Shown one piece after another: positions 25,836-34,327 of a stretch of DNA of 64,000 nt. The stretch's first letter is position 1. The number at the start of each line of letters is the position of its first letter. The position numbers and the translations under genes were made by a program. The DNA lies in NCBI GenBank assembly GCA_026129685.1, contig JAHCHO010000002.1:124001-188000 (forward strand), in the 5' to 3' direction. The stretch comes from Fimbriimonadaceae bacterium (GTDB lineage: Bacteria > Armatimonadota > Fimbriimonadia > Fimbriimonadales > Fimbriimonadaceae). The notes below the pieces were generated by a model, which was given only the letters and a program-made list of their open reading frames with translations, was not told where the DNA came from and ran no database searches.

Positions 25836-26759
25836 CTACCCTTCGGCCTTCCAGCCGTAAGTCACGTATTCGGAATCGAATGTGCCATCGGCGTAGAGGT
25901 TGACCATGGCGTATCCGGGCTCGCACTCCTGATAATTGCCGCCCCACCAGCCTCCGCACACCGCTCCGTTGCAGAGGTAGGTCGTGCCCAAGTAGTCCAC
26001 CCGATCCAGCAGGTGGATGTGCCCGCTTAGGGCGACCTTGACGTTCCCGGGCTTGTGGAAAAGTTTGACGATGCGCCTCGCGTCGATGTGCATCCAGGCG
26101 CCCGGGACCTTCCAGTCGCCGTCCTTCTCGTTGTCGCCGTCGAAGTAGGCGCAGGCGGCGAGGATCGGAATGTGCGACAGCACGAGCACGGGCGTCGATT
26201 TCGGCGTTGCCGCCAGTTCCCCGGACAGCCACTCGAACTGCTCGTCGTCGAGTTTGGCGACGTATCCGGTTCCCCGGGGAAAGGTGCTGTCGAGAACCAG
26301 GAACTTCCAGCCCGCCCGCTCGAAGCTACGATAGGGCTTCTCGAGAGAGAGCGCGTCCATCGCCCAGCGCTTCCCGCGTTCTGGCTCTCCGCCGTCGCGG
26401 GGCCAGTTCCAGACGTCGTGGTTGCCGATGCAGTGTTCGACGGGGGTCGCGAGGCAGTCCTTGAGGGTTCGTTGCCAGAGATCCCACTGCGTCTTGGTGC
26501 GCTCCTTGGTCGCGCCAAAAGCGTCCATGACCAAGTCCCCTCCGGTCAGAATCAGGTCGGGGCGCTCCTTCTGGTTTTGGGCGTGGACAAAGGCGGCGGC
26601 CATCCCCTCTCCGGCTCGCTTCTCGGGTTGTACGTGAACGTCGGTCAAGTGGGCGATTCGCAAGACCCGTCGGCGCGGCTCCTGGGCAAGCACCGACGCC
26701 GGGCGGGCAAGAGCTCCGGCGGCGGCGCCGACGAGAACATGGCGGCGAGAGAGGTTCAT
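25836..26759 (-). CDS. Tat-exported calcineurin-like metallophosphoesterase
   Basis: A 307-residue protein with a twin-arginine signal (NLSRRHVLVGAAAGALA) and all five motifs of the calcineurin-type fold: LTDVHV, LTGGDLVMD, IGNHDVW, LSHIPIL and SGHIHLLD. These bind a dinuclear metal centre and hydrolyse phosphomonoesters or diesters outside the cytoplasm. The substrate is unknown. ATG 26759 is chosen over a TTG two codons upstream because the Tat signal then begins normally; no strong Shine-Dalgarno is visible. It diverges from the secreted protein at 26932. Export through Tat after folding would fit insertion of metal in the cytoplasm. Confidence 0.86.
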   Translation of the reverse strand: MNLSRRHVLVGAAAGALARPASVLAQEPRRRVLRIAHLTDVHVQPEKRAGEGMAAAFVHAQNQKERPDLILTGGDLVMDAFGATKERTKTQWDLWQRTLKDCLATPVEHCIGNHDVWNWPRDGGEPERGKRWAMDALSLEKPYRSFERAGWKFLVLDSTFPRGTGYVAKLDDEQFEWLSGELAATPKSTPVLVLSHIPILAACAYFDGDNEKDGDWKVPGAWMHIDARRIVKLFHKPGNVKVALSGHIHLLDRVDYLGTTYLCNGAVCGGWWGGNYQECEPGYAMVNLYADGTFDSEYVTYGWKAEG

Positions 26760-26931
26760 CGTCAAGTACGTTACACCTTCGACGTTAACGGGAGTTTAGC
26801 CCTCGGGCGGGTCGTGCGTCGAGCGCTCGTTGAAGGTCAGCGACCTGCCCGGCGGGGTGTGACGATGCGGGGCGAAAGGTCGTCATAATAGGCGGAAAGC
26901 GCGCGCGTGAACCGCGAGCGCGGCGAGATTC

Positions 26932-28476
26932 ATGGTGTACCGAACAAAGCGTGGAATTGGATTGGTCGCGGGCCTGCTGGTCGCCGCGTACGCCTCCGCT
27001 CAAGCCCCGTTCACGATCGTCCGTCCGGCGGACGGGTCGAAAGTCCGCGAAACGGTGAACATTCTGATGCCCAAGGACAGCATCCCTGAGGGCGGCTACA
27101 TCGGGGTGTTCCTGAACGGCCGGTTCATCGAGGGGACGTTGCCGCCGGTGTCGGGCAAGTACTACTCCTACGCGCTGGACACGAAGAACCGCAAGATTCC
27201 CGACGGCATCCAGAACGTCGAGGTCGTGCTCTACCAGGACGTCAACGGCCAGCCGCGCGTGGTGGACCGGTCGTCCATCGAGATCAACGTTCAGAACTCC
27301 GCCAGTATCCAGGTGCCGGCGGAAGGCATCGCGCTTCGGTACCGATTCGTTCCGGATCGAACCTACTTCTACCGGGTGGACAACAAGGTCACGATGTCCT
27401 CGATCAGCGAGGAACAGAACCGGCTCGGTGGGAGGGCGGCGGAACAAGACGTCGAGTCGCAGGTCTTCCGCATGATGTACGCGGTGGACAACGTGTTCCC
27501 GGGCGGCGACGGTCTGGTCCGGATGGCCGCCCAACCCCTCAAGGGCAAGAAGACGGTCTTCCTCTCGACGACGATGAACCCGGACGGCCGCTTCTACGAC
27601 GAAAGCGAGATGGCGCCGATCTACATGCGGCTCACCAACACCGGCCGCCAGGTCTGGGGCAACGTCCCGGCGTATTGGCCGATCGAGGGCGGCGGCGGCA
27701 TCGGCTCCACGACCAATCTCTTCGCCAACTTCCCGTTGCCCACGCTTCCGCCGAAGCGGGTGAAACCGGGCGACGTTTGGGCGGGCCGCTTCCAGTTGGG
27801 CCAGTTCGACATGAACCAGCTCTACACGACCAACTCCCTCGTCCAGACTTTTCCGGCACGCGGCGAGTTCTTGGGCGTGGAATGGGAGCGAGGATTCCCG
27901 TGCGCTCGGATTCGGCAATCGGTCGAGTTGGGCGCGAAGAGCGTCGAAGGCGAAAAGCTGAAGAAGGAAGGGCGCGACTTCACCGATGAGAAGGTCCAGG
28001 TCACCGAGAACTACTGGTTCTCGCTCGACTCCGGCCTCTTGGTGCGCCTCGATCGAGAGATCAGCATGGATATGGTCTCGACCCAACCCTCGAGCGGCGT
28101 GGGCGTTCCCGGCGCGGGCCAAGGGATGGGCGGCAGCTTCGGCCCGCCGGCAGGATTTGGTGGACGCGGCGTGTCCGGACCGCCCGCGGGCCTCGGGATT
28201 CCGACGGGGCGACCCGGTGCGGGTGGACGAGGCGGCGGTGGACGAGCGGACGACCTCGGGCAGGACTCGCGGCGCGGCGGCATGCAGGGCGGCGTCGGCG
28301 GCCTTCAGGGTGCCCCTCCCGGAGTCGGTGGACCCGGTGGTCCTCCTCCCGGATTCGGCGGCCCTCCCGGCGGCATCCCCGGCTTTGGGCGCGGTGCGGC
28401 GCGGACGGGCGGCACAACCGCCACCAACACCTTCAACCGGATCAAGATCCGCCAAACCTTCCTGTTGGAAAGGTAG
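26932..28476 (+). CDS. Secreted protein with Gly/Pro-rich C-terminal tail
   Basis: A 514-residue protein with a signal peptide (LVAGLLVAAYASAQ). The N-terminal 100 residues form an Ig-like beta domain (FTIVRPADGSKVRETVNI, then GVFLNGRFIEG). Residues 110-370 form a second beta-rich region, and residues of about 375-495 are low complexity (GFGG, GPPAGLG, GGPPPGFGG repeats). The final TFNRIKIRQTFLLER is conserved-looking and basic. No family is recognised; a cell-surface or envelope role is inferred from export and the flexible tail. A CATAAT at 26884-26889 could be the -10 element. It ends 15 bases before the tatC start. Confidence 0.6.
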   Translation: MVYRTKRGIGLVAGLLVAAYASAQAPFTIVRPADGSKVRETVNILMPKDSIPEGGYIGVFLNGRFIEGTLPPVSGKYYSYALDTKNRKIPDGIQNVEVVLYQDVNGQPRVVDRSSIEINVQNSASIQVPAEGIALRYRFVPDRTYFYRVDNKVTMSSISEEQNRLGGRAAEQDVESQVFRMMYAVDNVFPGGDGLVRMAAQPLKGKKTVFLSTTMNPDGRFYDESEMAPIYMRLTNTGRQVWGNVPAYWPIEGGGGIGSTTNLFANFPLPTLPPKRVKPGDVWAGRFQLGQFDMNQLYTTNSLVQTFPARGEFLGVEWERGFPCARIRQSVELGAKSVEGEKLKKEGRDFTDEKVQVTENYWFSLDSGLLVRLDREISMDMVSTQPSSGVGVPGAGQGMGGSFGPPAGFGGRGVSGPPAGLGIPTGRPGAGGRGGGGRADDLGQDSRRGGMQGGVGGLQGAPPGVGGPGGPPPGFGGPPGGIPGFGRGAARTGGTTATNTFNRIKIRQTFLLER

Positions 28477-28491
28477 TCTTACCGGCGGCGC

Positions 28492-29325
28492 ATGCCCTTG
28501 TTCCGCCGCAAACCCAAACCACGAAAGTCCTCCGATGATCCGGAGGACTTTCGTGCTCCGTTGGTCGATCACCTCGAGGAACTGCGCACCCGGATTTTCC
28601 GGTCGCTCATGTTGCTCTGCGTCGGCTGGGCGGCGGGTTGGTTCCTGGAGCCCTGGCTCTACGCCCAGATCGACCACCTCGTCCGGACGTCCATCCCGGC
28701 GCACATCAAGTACACGGACGCGTTCCACAGCGTGACGGAGCCGTTCTTCTTCAAGCTGAAGCTCTCGTTCTCGATCGGCATCGCGCTGGCCCTTCCGTTC
28801 ATCGTCCTGCAACTCTGGGGGTTCGTCGCGCCAGGCCTCAAGCCCAGCGAACGCCGACCGATCCAGCGGATGGCGCCGCTCAGCGTGTTGCTGTTCGCGA
28901 TGGGGGCTACGGTGTGCTGGTTCGTGCTCCCGCCCGCGTTCGATTGGTTCGCCAGCTACCTGGACGAGTATCCGAACACCGTCCTGATGCAGAAACCGCA
29001 GGACATCGTGTTCTTCACCGTCAAGATGATCACGTCTTTCGGCGTCGGCTTCCAACTGCCGATCCTCGTGTTCATCCTCGCCAAACTCGGCTTCATCGGA
29101 CCGGAAACCCTGACGAAGTACTGGCGTCACTCGGTCGCGATCATCTTTTTCCTCAGCGCCGCCATTACCCCGAGCGGTGACCCCGTCAGCCTGATGATGA
29201 TGGCCATTCCGCTGACGTTGCTGTTCGTGATCAGCGTCGCCGCCGTCCGGATCACGCACAAGAAGCAGATCGAGGAGGAAGCGCGTGGCCCGCTCGACGA
29301 ACCCGACGAGTCCGCCACCGCCTGA
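28492..29325 (+). CDS. tatC: Sec-independent protein translocase TatC
   Basis: A 277-residue inner-membrane protein with the TatC signature DHLEELRTRIF near the N-terminus, a periplasmic loop with SVTEPFFFKLKLS, and six membrane spans including LALPFIVLQLWGFVAPGL and FGVGFQLPILVFILAKLGF. TatC recognises twin-arginine signals; at least two Tat-type substrates are encoded in the window (3693-4724 and 25836-26759). No tatA/B gene is adjacent. The first 20 residues are basic then acidic and are encoded by a perfect 14-bp hairpin (28521-28554). A TTG at 28561 is a possible but poorly supported later start. The helicase gene overlaps the 3' end by 41 bases. Confidence 0.93.
   Translation: MPLFRRKPKPRKSSDDPEDFRAPLVDHLEELRTRIFRSLMLLCVGWAAGWFLEPWLYAQIDHLVRTSIPAHIKYTDAFHSVTEPFFFKLKLSFSIGIALALPFIVLQLWGFVAPGLKPSERRPIQRMAPLSVLLFAMGATVCWFVLPPAFDWFASYLDEYPNTVLMQKPQDIVFFTVKMITSFGVGFQLPILVFILAKLGFIGPETLTKYWRHSVAIIFFLSAAITPSGDPVSLMMMAIPLTLLFVISVAAVRITHKKQIEEEARGPLDEPDESATA
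28521..28554. repeat. Perfect 14-bp inverted repeat inside the start of tatC
   Basis: The arms 28521-28534 and 28541-28554 are exact reverse complements with a 6-base loop (ATGATC). They cover codons 10-21 of tatC, begin 45 bases after the previous stop, and contain a GGAGG in the right arm. The size resembles the terminator at 1134-1162, but there is no following T-run. It could be an attenuator, a translational control hairpin or a leaky terminator for the upstream gene. Confidence 0.85.
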
Positions 29326-31597
29326 ACAGCCCTGGGACTCGGTGCTCGAGGCTTGGCAGTCCCAGAACAGGCTCGGCCCGGCCACGACCTCGAGCGACCG
29401 TGAACCCGCTTACGGGGTGCCCCGGCGTCCCCTGGGTTCGAAGCTACGCGAGCGATTGGCCGAAGTCGGAATCAGCCGCCTCTACTCCCACCAGTCCCAT
29501 GCGTTCGACGTGGTGAAGTCGGGAGAAGACGCCGTGATCGTCACCGGGACCAACAGCGGCAAGTCGCTCTGCTATGCGCTTCCGACCCTCGACACCCTCC
29601 TGGAGGAGCCGTTCAGCCGAGCCTTCTTTCTCTTCCCCACCAAGGCCCTCGCGCAGGACCAGTGTCGCAAGCTCGAGCGGCTCGCCCACGGAACCGGCAT
29701 CGAGATCGCGAGCTTGGACGGAGACACTCCCGGGCGACAGCGCACGGCGGTCAAGAACCTGGCCCGGGTCATCCTGACCAATCCCGACATGCTCCACTAC
29801 GGGATTCTCCCCAACCACGACCGATGGGTTGCCGTTCTGAAGAGCCTTCGCTTTGTGGTGATCGACGAGGTCCACACCTACCGAGGGGTGTTCGGCGGCC
29901 ATGTCGGGCTTACGCTGCGCCGGTTGTTGCGGCTGGCGGCGTGGCACGGGTCGAGGCCACGCGTGATCGCGTGCAGCGCGACGATCGGGAATCCGGTCGA
30001 GTTGGTGCGCACCCTCACGGGCCGGGAGGCGGCGCTCGTGGACGAGGACGGCTCTCCCCAGGGCCGGCGCACCTACGCGTTCGCGACTTTCGGCGCGGAG
30101 GAGTCTTTGGCGGAGGAGAGCGCGAACGTCCTGACGGCGTCGTTGCTGACCGACCTTGCCGCCGACGGGGTGCGAACGCTCGCGTTCAGCCGCTCGCGAG
30201 CGGGTGCCGAACTCGTATTGCGCTATGCGCGGGAGCGCGCGGCCGGGCGGCCCGACTTGGCGCCAGGGAGCCTGGAATCGTACCGAGCCGGCTACACGGC
30301 GGCGGACCGGCGGGCGATCGAGCAACGGATGGGCGATGGGCGCATCCTCGGCCTCTCGGCGACGAGCGCCCTCGAACTCGGCGTGGACATCGGCGGCCTT
30401 GACGCCGTCGTCATCAACGGATTCCCCGGAACGATGGCGTCGTTCGCCCAGCAGGCGGGACGAGCCGGCCGAGGGAGGCGCGACGGCCTGGCCGTGTTCG
30501 TGCCCCACGACGACCCCCTCGAGCGTTTCCTCGCCCGACAGCCCGATCGGTTGTTGGGCGGACGCAACGAGCGCGTCGTCTGCGCCGCCGACAACAACTT
30601 GGTCCTGGGCCAGCACCTCTTGTGTGCGGCCTACGAGCGTCCCTTGGCCGAACCGGAGATCGCTTTGTTCGGCGCAATGGCGAGAACGGTCGTCGAGGAC
30701 TTGACCGCCTCCGGCGCACTCCACGAGCGGGGCGGACTTTGGTTCTATCCCTCCCACGATCCGCCCGCCGCCCGCGTCTCGTTGCGCGGCATCGGAGGAC
30801 GCTCGATGCGGCTGGTGTCAAACGGGGCCGAACTGGGGACCATGGAGGAGTGGCGGGCGCGTCAGACGGCCCACGTCGGGGCGGTGTATCTGCATCGCGG
30901 CGAACGCTACATGGTCACGGCGGTCGATAAGGCCGGGGGCCGCGTCGAGCTGACGCCCACCGAGGTCCCCTACTACACCCTTCCCCACTTGCGCTCGTCG
31001 CTCGACGTTCGCGCCACGCTCGAGGTCGCGGCGATCGGTCGGCATCGCCTGTCTTTGGTGACCCTGCACGTCGCCACCGAACTGATCGGGTTCGAGCGAA
31101 AAGCGCTTCGGGGCGGACAGACGCTCGGCGTCGAAGAACTTTCCGCTCCTCCGCACCGTTTCGACACGGTGGGGGTCCGTCTCGATCTGGAAGAGGGCCT
31201 CCAAGAGGACGGCGAAGGGTTGGCGGCCATCCACGGCTTGGAGCACGCGCTCGGCTCGGTTGCGCCGATCCTCGCGAGTTGCGATCGGGGAGACCTGTCC
31301 ACCGCCTGGTACGCGGTGTTGCCCGATACGATGCGACCGGCGGTCTTCGTGTACGACAGTGTGCCGGGAGGGGTCGGACTCGCCCATGCCCTCTTCGAGA
31401 ATCGCGAACGCTGGCTCGGCGAGGCGCTCGAACTCCTGACGAGTTGCCCGTGCCGCGACGGATGCCCGTCCTGTCTGCTCATCGCCCAATGCCCGGACGG
31501 CAACCGTCTCCTGAGCAAGGAGGGTGCGATCGGCCTGTTGCTCGAGGCCAACGCAAGGGCGGGCGGCAAACCCGCAGGTCCGCCGCCCGTCCGTTAG
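29285..31597 (+). CDS. DEAD/DEAH-box helicase with C-terminal zinc domain, MrfA/YprA type
   Basis: A 770-residue superfamily 2 helicase. Walker A is TGTNSGKS, motif II is VIDEVHTYRG, motif III is SATIG, and motif VI is QQAGRAGRGRR. The C-terminal DUF1998-type region ends with a four-cysteine cluster, CPCRDGCPSCLL, expected to bind zinc. Bacillus MrfA (YprA) is the best-known homologue and repairs mitomycin-type damage with the exonuclease MrfB; no mrfB is present here. The GTG start at 29285 has a GAGGAGG upstream and overlaps tatC by 41 bases, so the two are probably co-transcribed. It converges on a PEP-CTERM gene with a 13-base gap. Confidence 0.88.
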   Translation: MARSTNPTSPPPPEQPWDSVLEAWQSQNRLGPATTSSDREPAYGVPRRPLGSKLRERLAEVGISRLYSHQSHAFDVVKSGEDAVIVTGTNSGKSLCYALPTLDTLLEEPFSRAFFLFPTKALAQDQCRKLERLAHGTGIEIASLDGDTPGRQRTAVKNLARVILTNPDMLHYGILPNHDRWVAVLKSLRFVVIDEVHTYRGVFGGHVGLTLRRLLRLAAWHGSRPRVIACSATIGNPVELVRTLTGREAALVDEDGSPQGRRTYAFATFGAEESLAEESANVLTASLLTDLAADGVRTLAFSRSRAGAELVLRYARERAAGRPDLAPGSLESYRAGYTAADRRAIEQRMGDGRILGLSATSALELGVDIGGLDAVVINGFPGTMASFAQQAGRAGRGRRDGLAVFVPHDDPLERFLARQPDRLLGGRNERVVCAADNNLVLGQHLLCAAYERPLAEPEIALFGAMARTVVEDLTASGALHERGGLWFYPSHDPPAARVSLRGIGGRSMRLVSNGAELGTMEEWRARQTAHVGAVYLHRGERYMVTAVDKAGGRVELTPTEVPYYTLPHLRSSLDVRATLEVAAIGRHRLSLVTLHVATELIGFERKALRGGQTLGVEELSAPPHRFDTVGVRLDLEEGLQEDGEGLAAIHGLEHALGSVAPILASCDRGDLSTAWYAVLPDTMRPAVFVYDSVPGGVGLAHALFENRERWLGEALELLTSCPCRDGCPSCLLIAQCPDGNRLLSKEGAIGLLLEANARAGGKPAGPPPVR
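31560..31589. terminator. Possible convergent terminator hairpin
   Basis: An 8-bp perfect inverted repeat (31560-31567 and 31582-31589, 14-base loop) lies in the last codons of the helicase gene, just before the convergent stop at 31611. Both arms are pure GC and there is no T-run, so the terminator reading rests mainly on position. Confidence 0.35.
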
Positions 31598-31610
31598 GCG
31601 CGCATTCGGC

Positions 31611-32375
31611 TCATCGTCGTCGGCGCTTGGCCAAGAGGGCCAAGCCGCCGGCGAGGACGGCCATCGTCGCGGGCTCGGGGACCGGGTTCACGTCGGCCTG
31701 GGTCGCGCCGACGCGAAGCTCGTCCACATCGATGATCTGGTTCGCCGCCGAACCGGCCTCGATCTTCAGGACGTCGAGCGAGGTGAAGAAGGTCGAGCCG
31801 CTGTCGGTGTGCAGGGTGTCCAGAACCTTGACGCCGTCGACGTACATGTCGGCAAGGCGGGTGCTCAGGTTGAACTCGAAAGCCAAGTGCCGCACCTGTC
31901 CATCGACGACTCCGACGGAAGACGGCACGTCCACGGTGTCTCCGGCCGTTCCCGCACCCCAGAAGCCGGTCTCCCAGAGGGTGCCCATAAAGAAGCGTTT
32001 GCCGCCCGTTCCGGTCGCGCCCTGCCGCGCCTGAACGCCGCCGTAGGAGCCCTGGCCCGACCCGTTTGGACCGTTCCAGCGGGCCAGGAAACCGACCCAG
32101 AAGGTCTGGCTCGAACTCGTGCGGGCGTCGATCGCCGCCTTGGCGGCCGCGTCGATGCGCCGGAACGACTCGCCAAACTCGCTGATGCGCGAGTACTGGC
32201 CCGTCCCCGTGCCGAGCGGGCTGGCGGAACTGTAGACGAGGGGGCTGTCCCACGTGTCGCCGGCGTCAAAACCCATGCCGCTTGTCGTGGTCGAAAAGTC
32301 GTCGTAAACGAAGAGCTGGGCGTTCGCCGCGCCACCGAGGGCCGACGCCATCGCCAAAGCGAGTAGCCGTTTCAT
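31611..32375 (-). CDS. PEP-CTERM sorting-domain secreted protein
   Basis: A 254-residue protein with a signal peptide (MKRLLALAMASALGGAANAQ) and a PEP-CTERM tail: VPEPATM, hydrophobic AVLAGGLALLA and terminal KRRRR. The middle is a concanavalin-like beta sandwich by appearance (FVYDDFSTTTSG, FWVGFLARWNG, RHLAFEFNLSTRLADMYVDGV, VDELRVG). It is a probable client of the exosortase at 46717. Similar proteins are thought to be surface or matrix proteins. Its start has an AAGGAG 8 bases upstream. The upstream region holds a 6-bp leader hairpin (arms 32405-32410 and 32417-32422) and a split inverted repeat at 32434-32474. Confidence 0.88.
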   Translation of the reverse strand: MKRLLALAMASALGGAANAQLFVYDDFSTTTSGMGFDAGDTWDSPLVYSSASPLGTGTGQYSRISEFGESFRRIDAAAKAAIDARTSSSQTFWVGFLARWNGPNGSGQGSYGGVQARQGATGTGGKRFFMGTLWETGFWGAGTAGDTVDVPSSVGVVDGQVRHLAFEFNLSTRLADMYVDGVKVLDTLHTDSGSTFFTSLDVLKIEAGSAANQIIDVDELRVGATQADVNPVPEPATMAVLAGGLALLAKRRRR

Positions 32376-32433
32376 TCTCTATACTCCTTCCGGTTGACCG
32401 GACCGTCGCCTCGTTGGGCGACAATACTAGACC

Positions 32434-32474
32434 AATCGCTTCAACACGAGCGTTGACTAACTGACTAAGCGATT
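32434..32474. promoter_or_regulatory. Split inverted repeat AATCGCTT/AAGCGATT
   Basis: Exact 8-bp half-sites at 32434-32441 and 32467-32474 face each other 33 bases apart in the gap between the second ABC importer and the PEP-CTERM gene. The stretch between is unusually AT-rich for this genome. Spacing of about three helical turns would suit a dimer or looped regulator; no factor is identified. Confidence 0.3.
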
Positions 32475-32553
32475 AATCTTACACTCAGTATAGCGCGACT
32501 TCGCGAAAACGGGGGCACGATTTCGGGATTTTGGCCGGCACGGGTCGTTTGGC

Positions 32554-33375
32554 CTAGCCCTTGACGGCGCCGAGCTGAATGCCTCGCACCAGGAAGCGCT
32601 GGCCGAACAGAAACACCAAGAGCGGTGGCACCAGGCTCATCGCGGCGGCGGCCATCAGCAGGTTGGTCTGCCGCCCGTAGACCGTGTCGAACGTGAGCAA
32701 GCCGACGGGGAGCGTCCGCATGTGCGGGGACTTCACCATCACCAGCGGCCAGTAGAACGACCCGTAGTTGCCGAGGAACGCGAAGATCGCCAGCGTGATC
32801 ACCCCTGGGCGAGCCAAAGGCAGAACCACGTCCCAGAAGACGTGCCAGTGCGTGGCTCCGTCGAGGCGCGCGGCTTCGTCCAGCGCCGTCGGCAGACCAA
32901 GCATGAACTGACGCAAAAGGAACGTGCCGAACGCCCCGAACGAGGCGGGGACGATAAGCCCGGTGTACGTGTCGAGCAGGTGGAGCCGAACCATCAGGGT
33001 GTAGTTCGGGATCATCGTAACCACGCCGGGAATCATGAGGGTCGCGAGGTACAGCCGGAACAGCGCGTCCCGGCCCCGCCATCGAAGCCGGGAAAAGGCG
33101 AAGGCCGCCATCGCGCTCGACAAACAGGTGAGCAAAGTGACCCACCCCGCAACGACCACGCTGTTCGCAAAGTAGCGGCCGAAAGGAACTTGCTCGGCCA
33201 CCGCCGAGTAGTTCTCGAACTTCCAGACGGTCGGCACCGGGTTCGCGCTCTCGACCTCGGCCAGTGGCTTCAGGCTGGCCAGCAGCATCCACGCGAACGG
33301 GGCGAGCGTCGTCAGCGCGAACGCGCCGAGCGCGACGTAGACGCCGAGATCTTTGAGGCGTCCCGACCTAGGCAT
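32554..33375 (-). CDS. Sugar ABC transporter permease, MalG type
   Basis: A 273-residue six-span permease. The first span starts at LGVYVALGAFALTTLAPFAWMLLASL, and the EAA loop is DEAARLDGATHWHVFWDVVLPLARP. It overlaps the MalF-type permease gene by 8 bases and ends the operon of binding protein, MalF-type permease and MalG-type permease. As with the importer at 11-14 kb, no ATPase gene is attached. The substrate is unknown; the neighbouring penicillin-acylase-family gene gives no obvious hint. Confidence 0.92.
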   Translation of the reverse strand: MPRSGRLKDLGVYVALGAFALTTLAPFAWMLLASLKPLAEVESANPVPTVWKFENYSAVAEQVPFGRYFANSVVVAGWVTLLTCLSSAMAAFAFSRLRWRGRDALFRLYLATLMIPGVVTMIPNYTLMVRLHLLDTYTGLIVPASFGAFGTFLLRQFMLGLPTALDEAARLDGATHWHVFWDVVLPLARPGVITLAIFAFLGNYGSFYWPLVMVKSPHMRTLPVGLLTFDTVYGRQTNLLMAAAAMSLVPPLLVFLFGQRFLVRGIQLGAVKG

Positions 33376-34327
33376 CGTCCGTTCCCCGGTCGCCGAACTT
33401 CCAGTTCAGCAACGTCGCCCCGAAAACGACGGCGAACAGGATCCAACTAACGGCGGAGGCGTAGCCGATCCGGAATCGTTCGAACGCCTCCGTGTAGATG
33501 TGGTACGAGAGCGTCGTGGTGGTGGAGGCGGGACCGCCGGTGGTCATGACGCGGGCCTGCTCAAACCCGCCCTGCAATCCGCCGATCACCGACATCACCA
33601 CGATGAAGAAGGTCGTTGGCGCAAGGAAGGGCCAGGTCACGCTTCGAAAGCAGCGCCACGACGACGCCCCGTCCAACTGCGCGGCCTCCGTCAGTTCGGT
33701 GGGGACGTTCGTTAGTGCGGCGAGGTAGAGGAGCATGTTCCCGCCCCCGATCGCCGCCCAGAGGCCCATTAGGATGAGGGCGTCGCGGGCACCCAGACCC
33801 CACTGGCCCGGGTCGTGTCCAAGCCGCTCGAGGCTCAGAGCGAGGAGGTTCTTGGTGGACAGCAACCACCGGGGGGATTCGAATTGGGTGACCCCCAACC
33901 CGGCGGCGACCGAACGCAGCGCCACGTTGATCGCGCCGAAGTCCGGGTTCAAGAGCGCTTTCCACAGGACCATCACCGCGACGCCGCTCGTGAAACTCGG
34001 CAGATAGAGCAACGCGCGCCAGCCCCCCGAAAACCGGAGCGGACGGTTGAGCAGGACGGCGAACCACAGGCTGGCCGCGATCGCCAGCGGCAGCCCGAGC
34101 ATCAGATAGACCGTGTTGCCCAGATAGAACCAGAACGGATCGCTCGCCAGCGCGTTCCGATAATTGTCGAGCCCGACGAACCGAAGCGGGCTCGTACGCT
34201 GCAGATTCCAGTTGGTCAGGCTTGCGGCGAACGAGAACAGAACGGGACCGGCGGTGAAGAGACCGAACCCGAGCAGGTTGGGAGCGAGGAATCCGATGGC
34301 CGCCACCAAGTCGGACCGCTTGCTCAT
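33368..34327 (-). CDS. Sugar ABC transporter permease, MalF/UgpA type
   Basis: A 319-residue inner-membrane permease with the EAA loop TEAAQLDGASSWRCFRSVTWPFL and the typical first span FLAPNLLGFGLFTAGPVLFSFAASL. The periplasmic loop between spans 3 and 4 is longer than in the 11110-12003 homologue, which largely accounts for the extra 22 residues. The start overlaps the binding-protein stop (ATGA at 34324-34327). Confidence 0.92.
   Translation of the reverse strand: MSKRSDLVAAIGFLAPNLLGFGLFTAGPVLFSFAASLTNWNLQRTSPLRFVGLDNYRNALASDPFWFYLGNTVYLMLGLPLAIAASLWFAVLLNRPLRFSGGWRALLYLPSFTSGVAVMVLWKALLNPDFGAINVALRSVAAGLGVTQFESPRWLLSTKNLLALSLERLGHDPGQWGLGARDALILMGLWAAIGGGNMLLYLAALTNVPTELTEAAQLDGASSWRCFRSVTWPFLAPTTFFIVVMSVIGGLQGGFEQARVMTTGGPASTTTTLSYHIYTEAFERFRIGYASAVSWILFAVVFGATLLNWKFGDRGTDDA

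Noticed and set aside
28561-29325. tatC starting at TTG 28561, after the hairpin
   Set aside because: The only purine-rich site is 14 bases away and lies within the hairpin; ATG 28492 gives a normal basic N-terminus, though it too lacks a strong ribosome site.
26785-29385. Open frame of 866 codons on the minus strand opposite the secreted protein and tatC
   Set aside because: Antisense shadow of well-supported genes with no domain signal.
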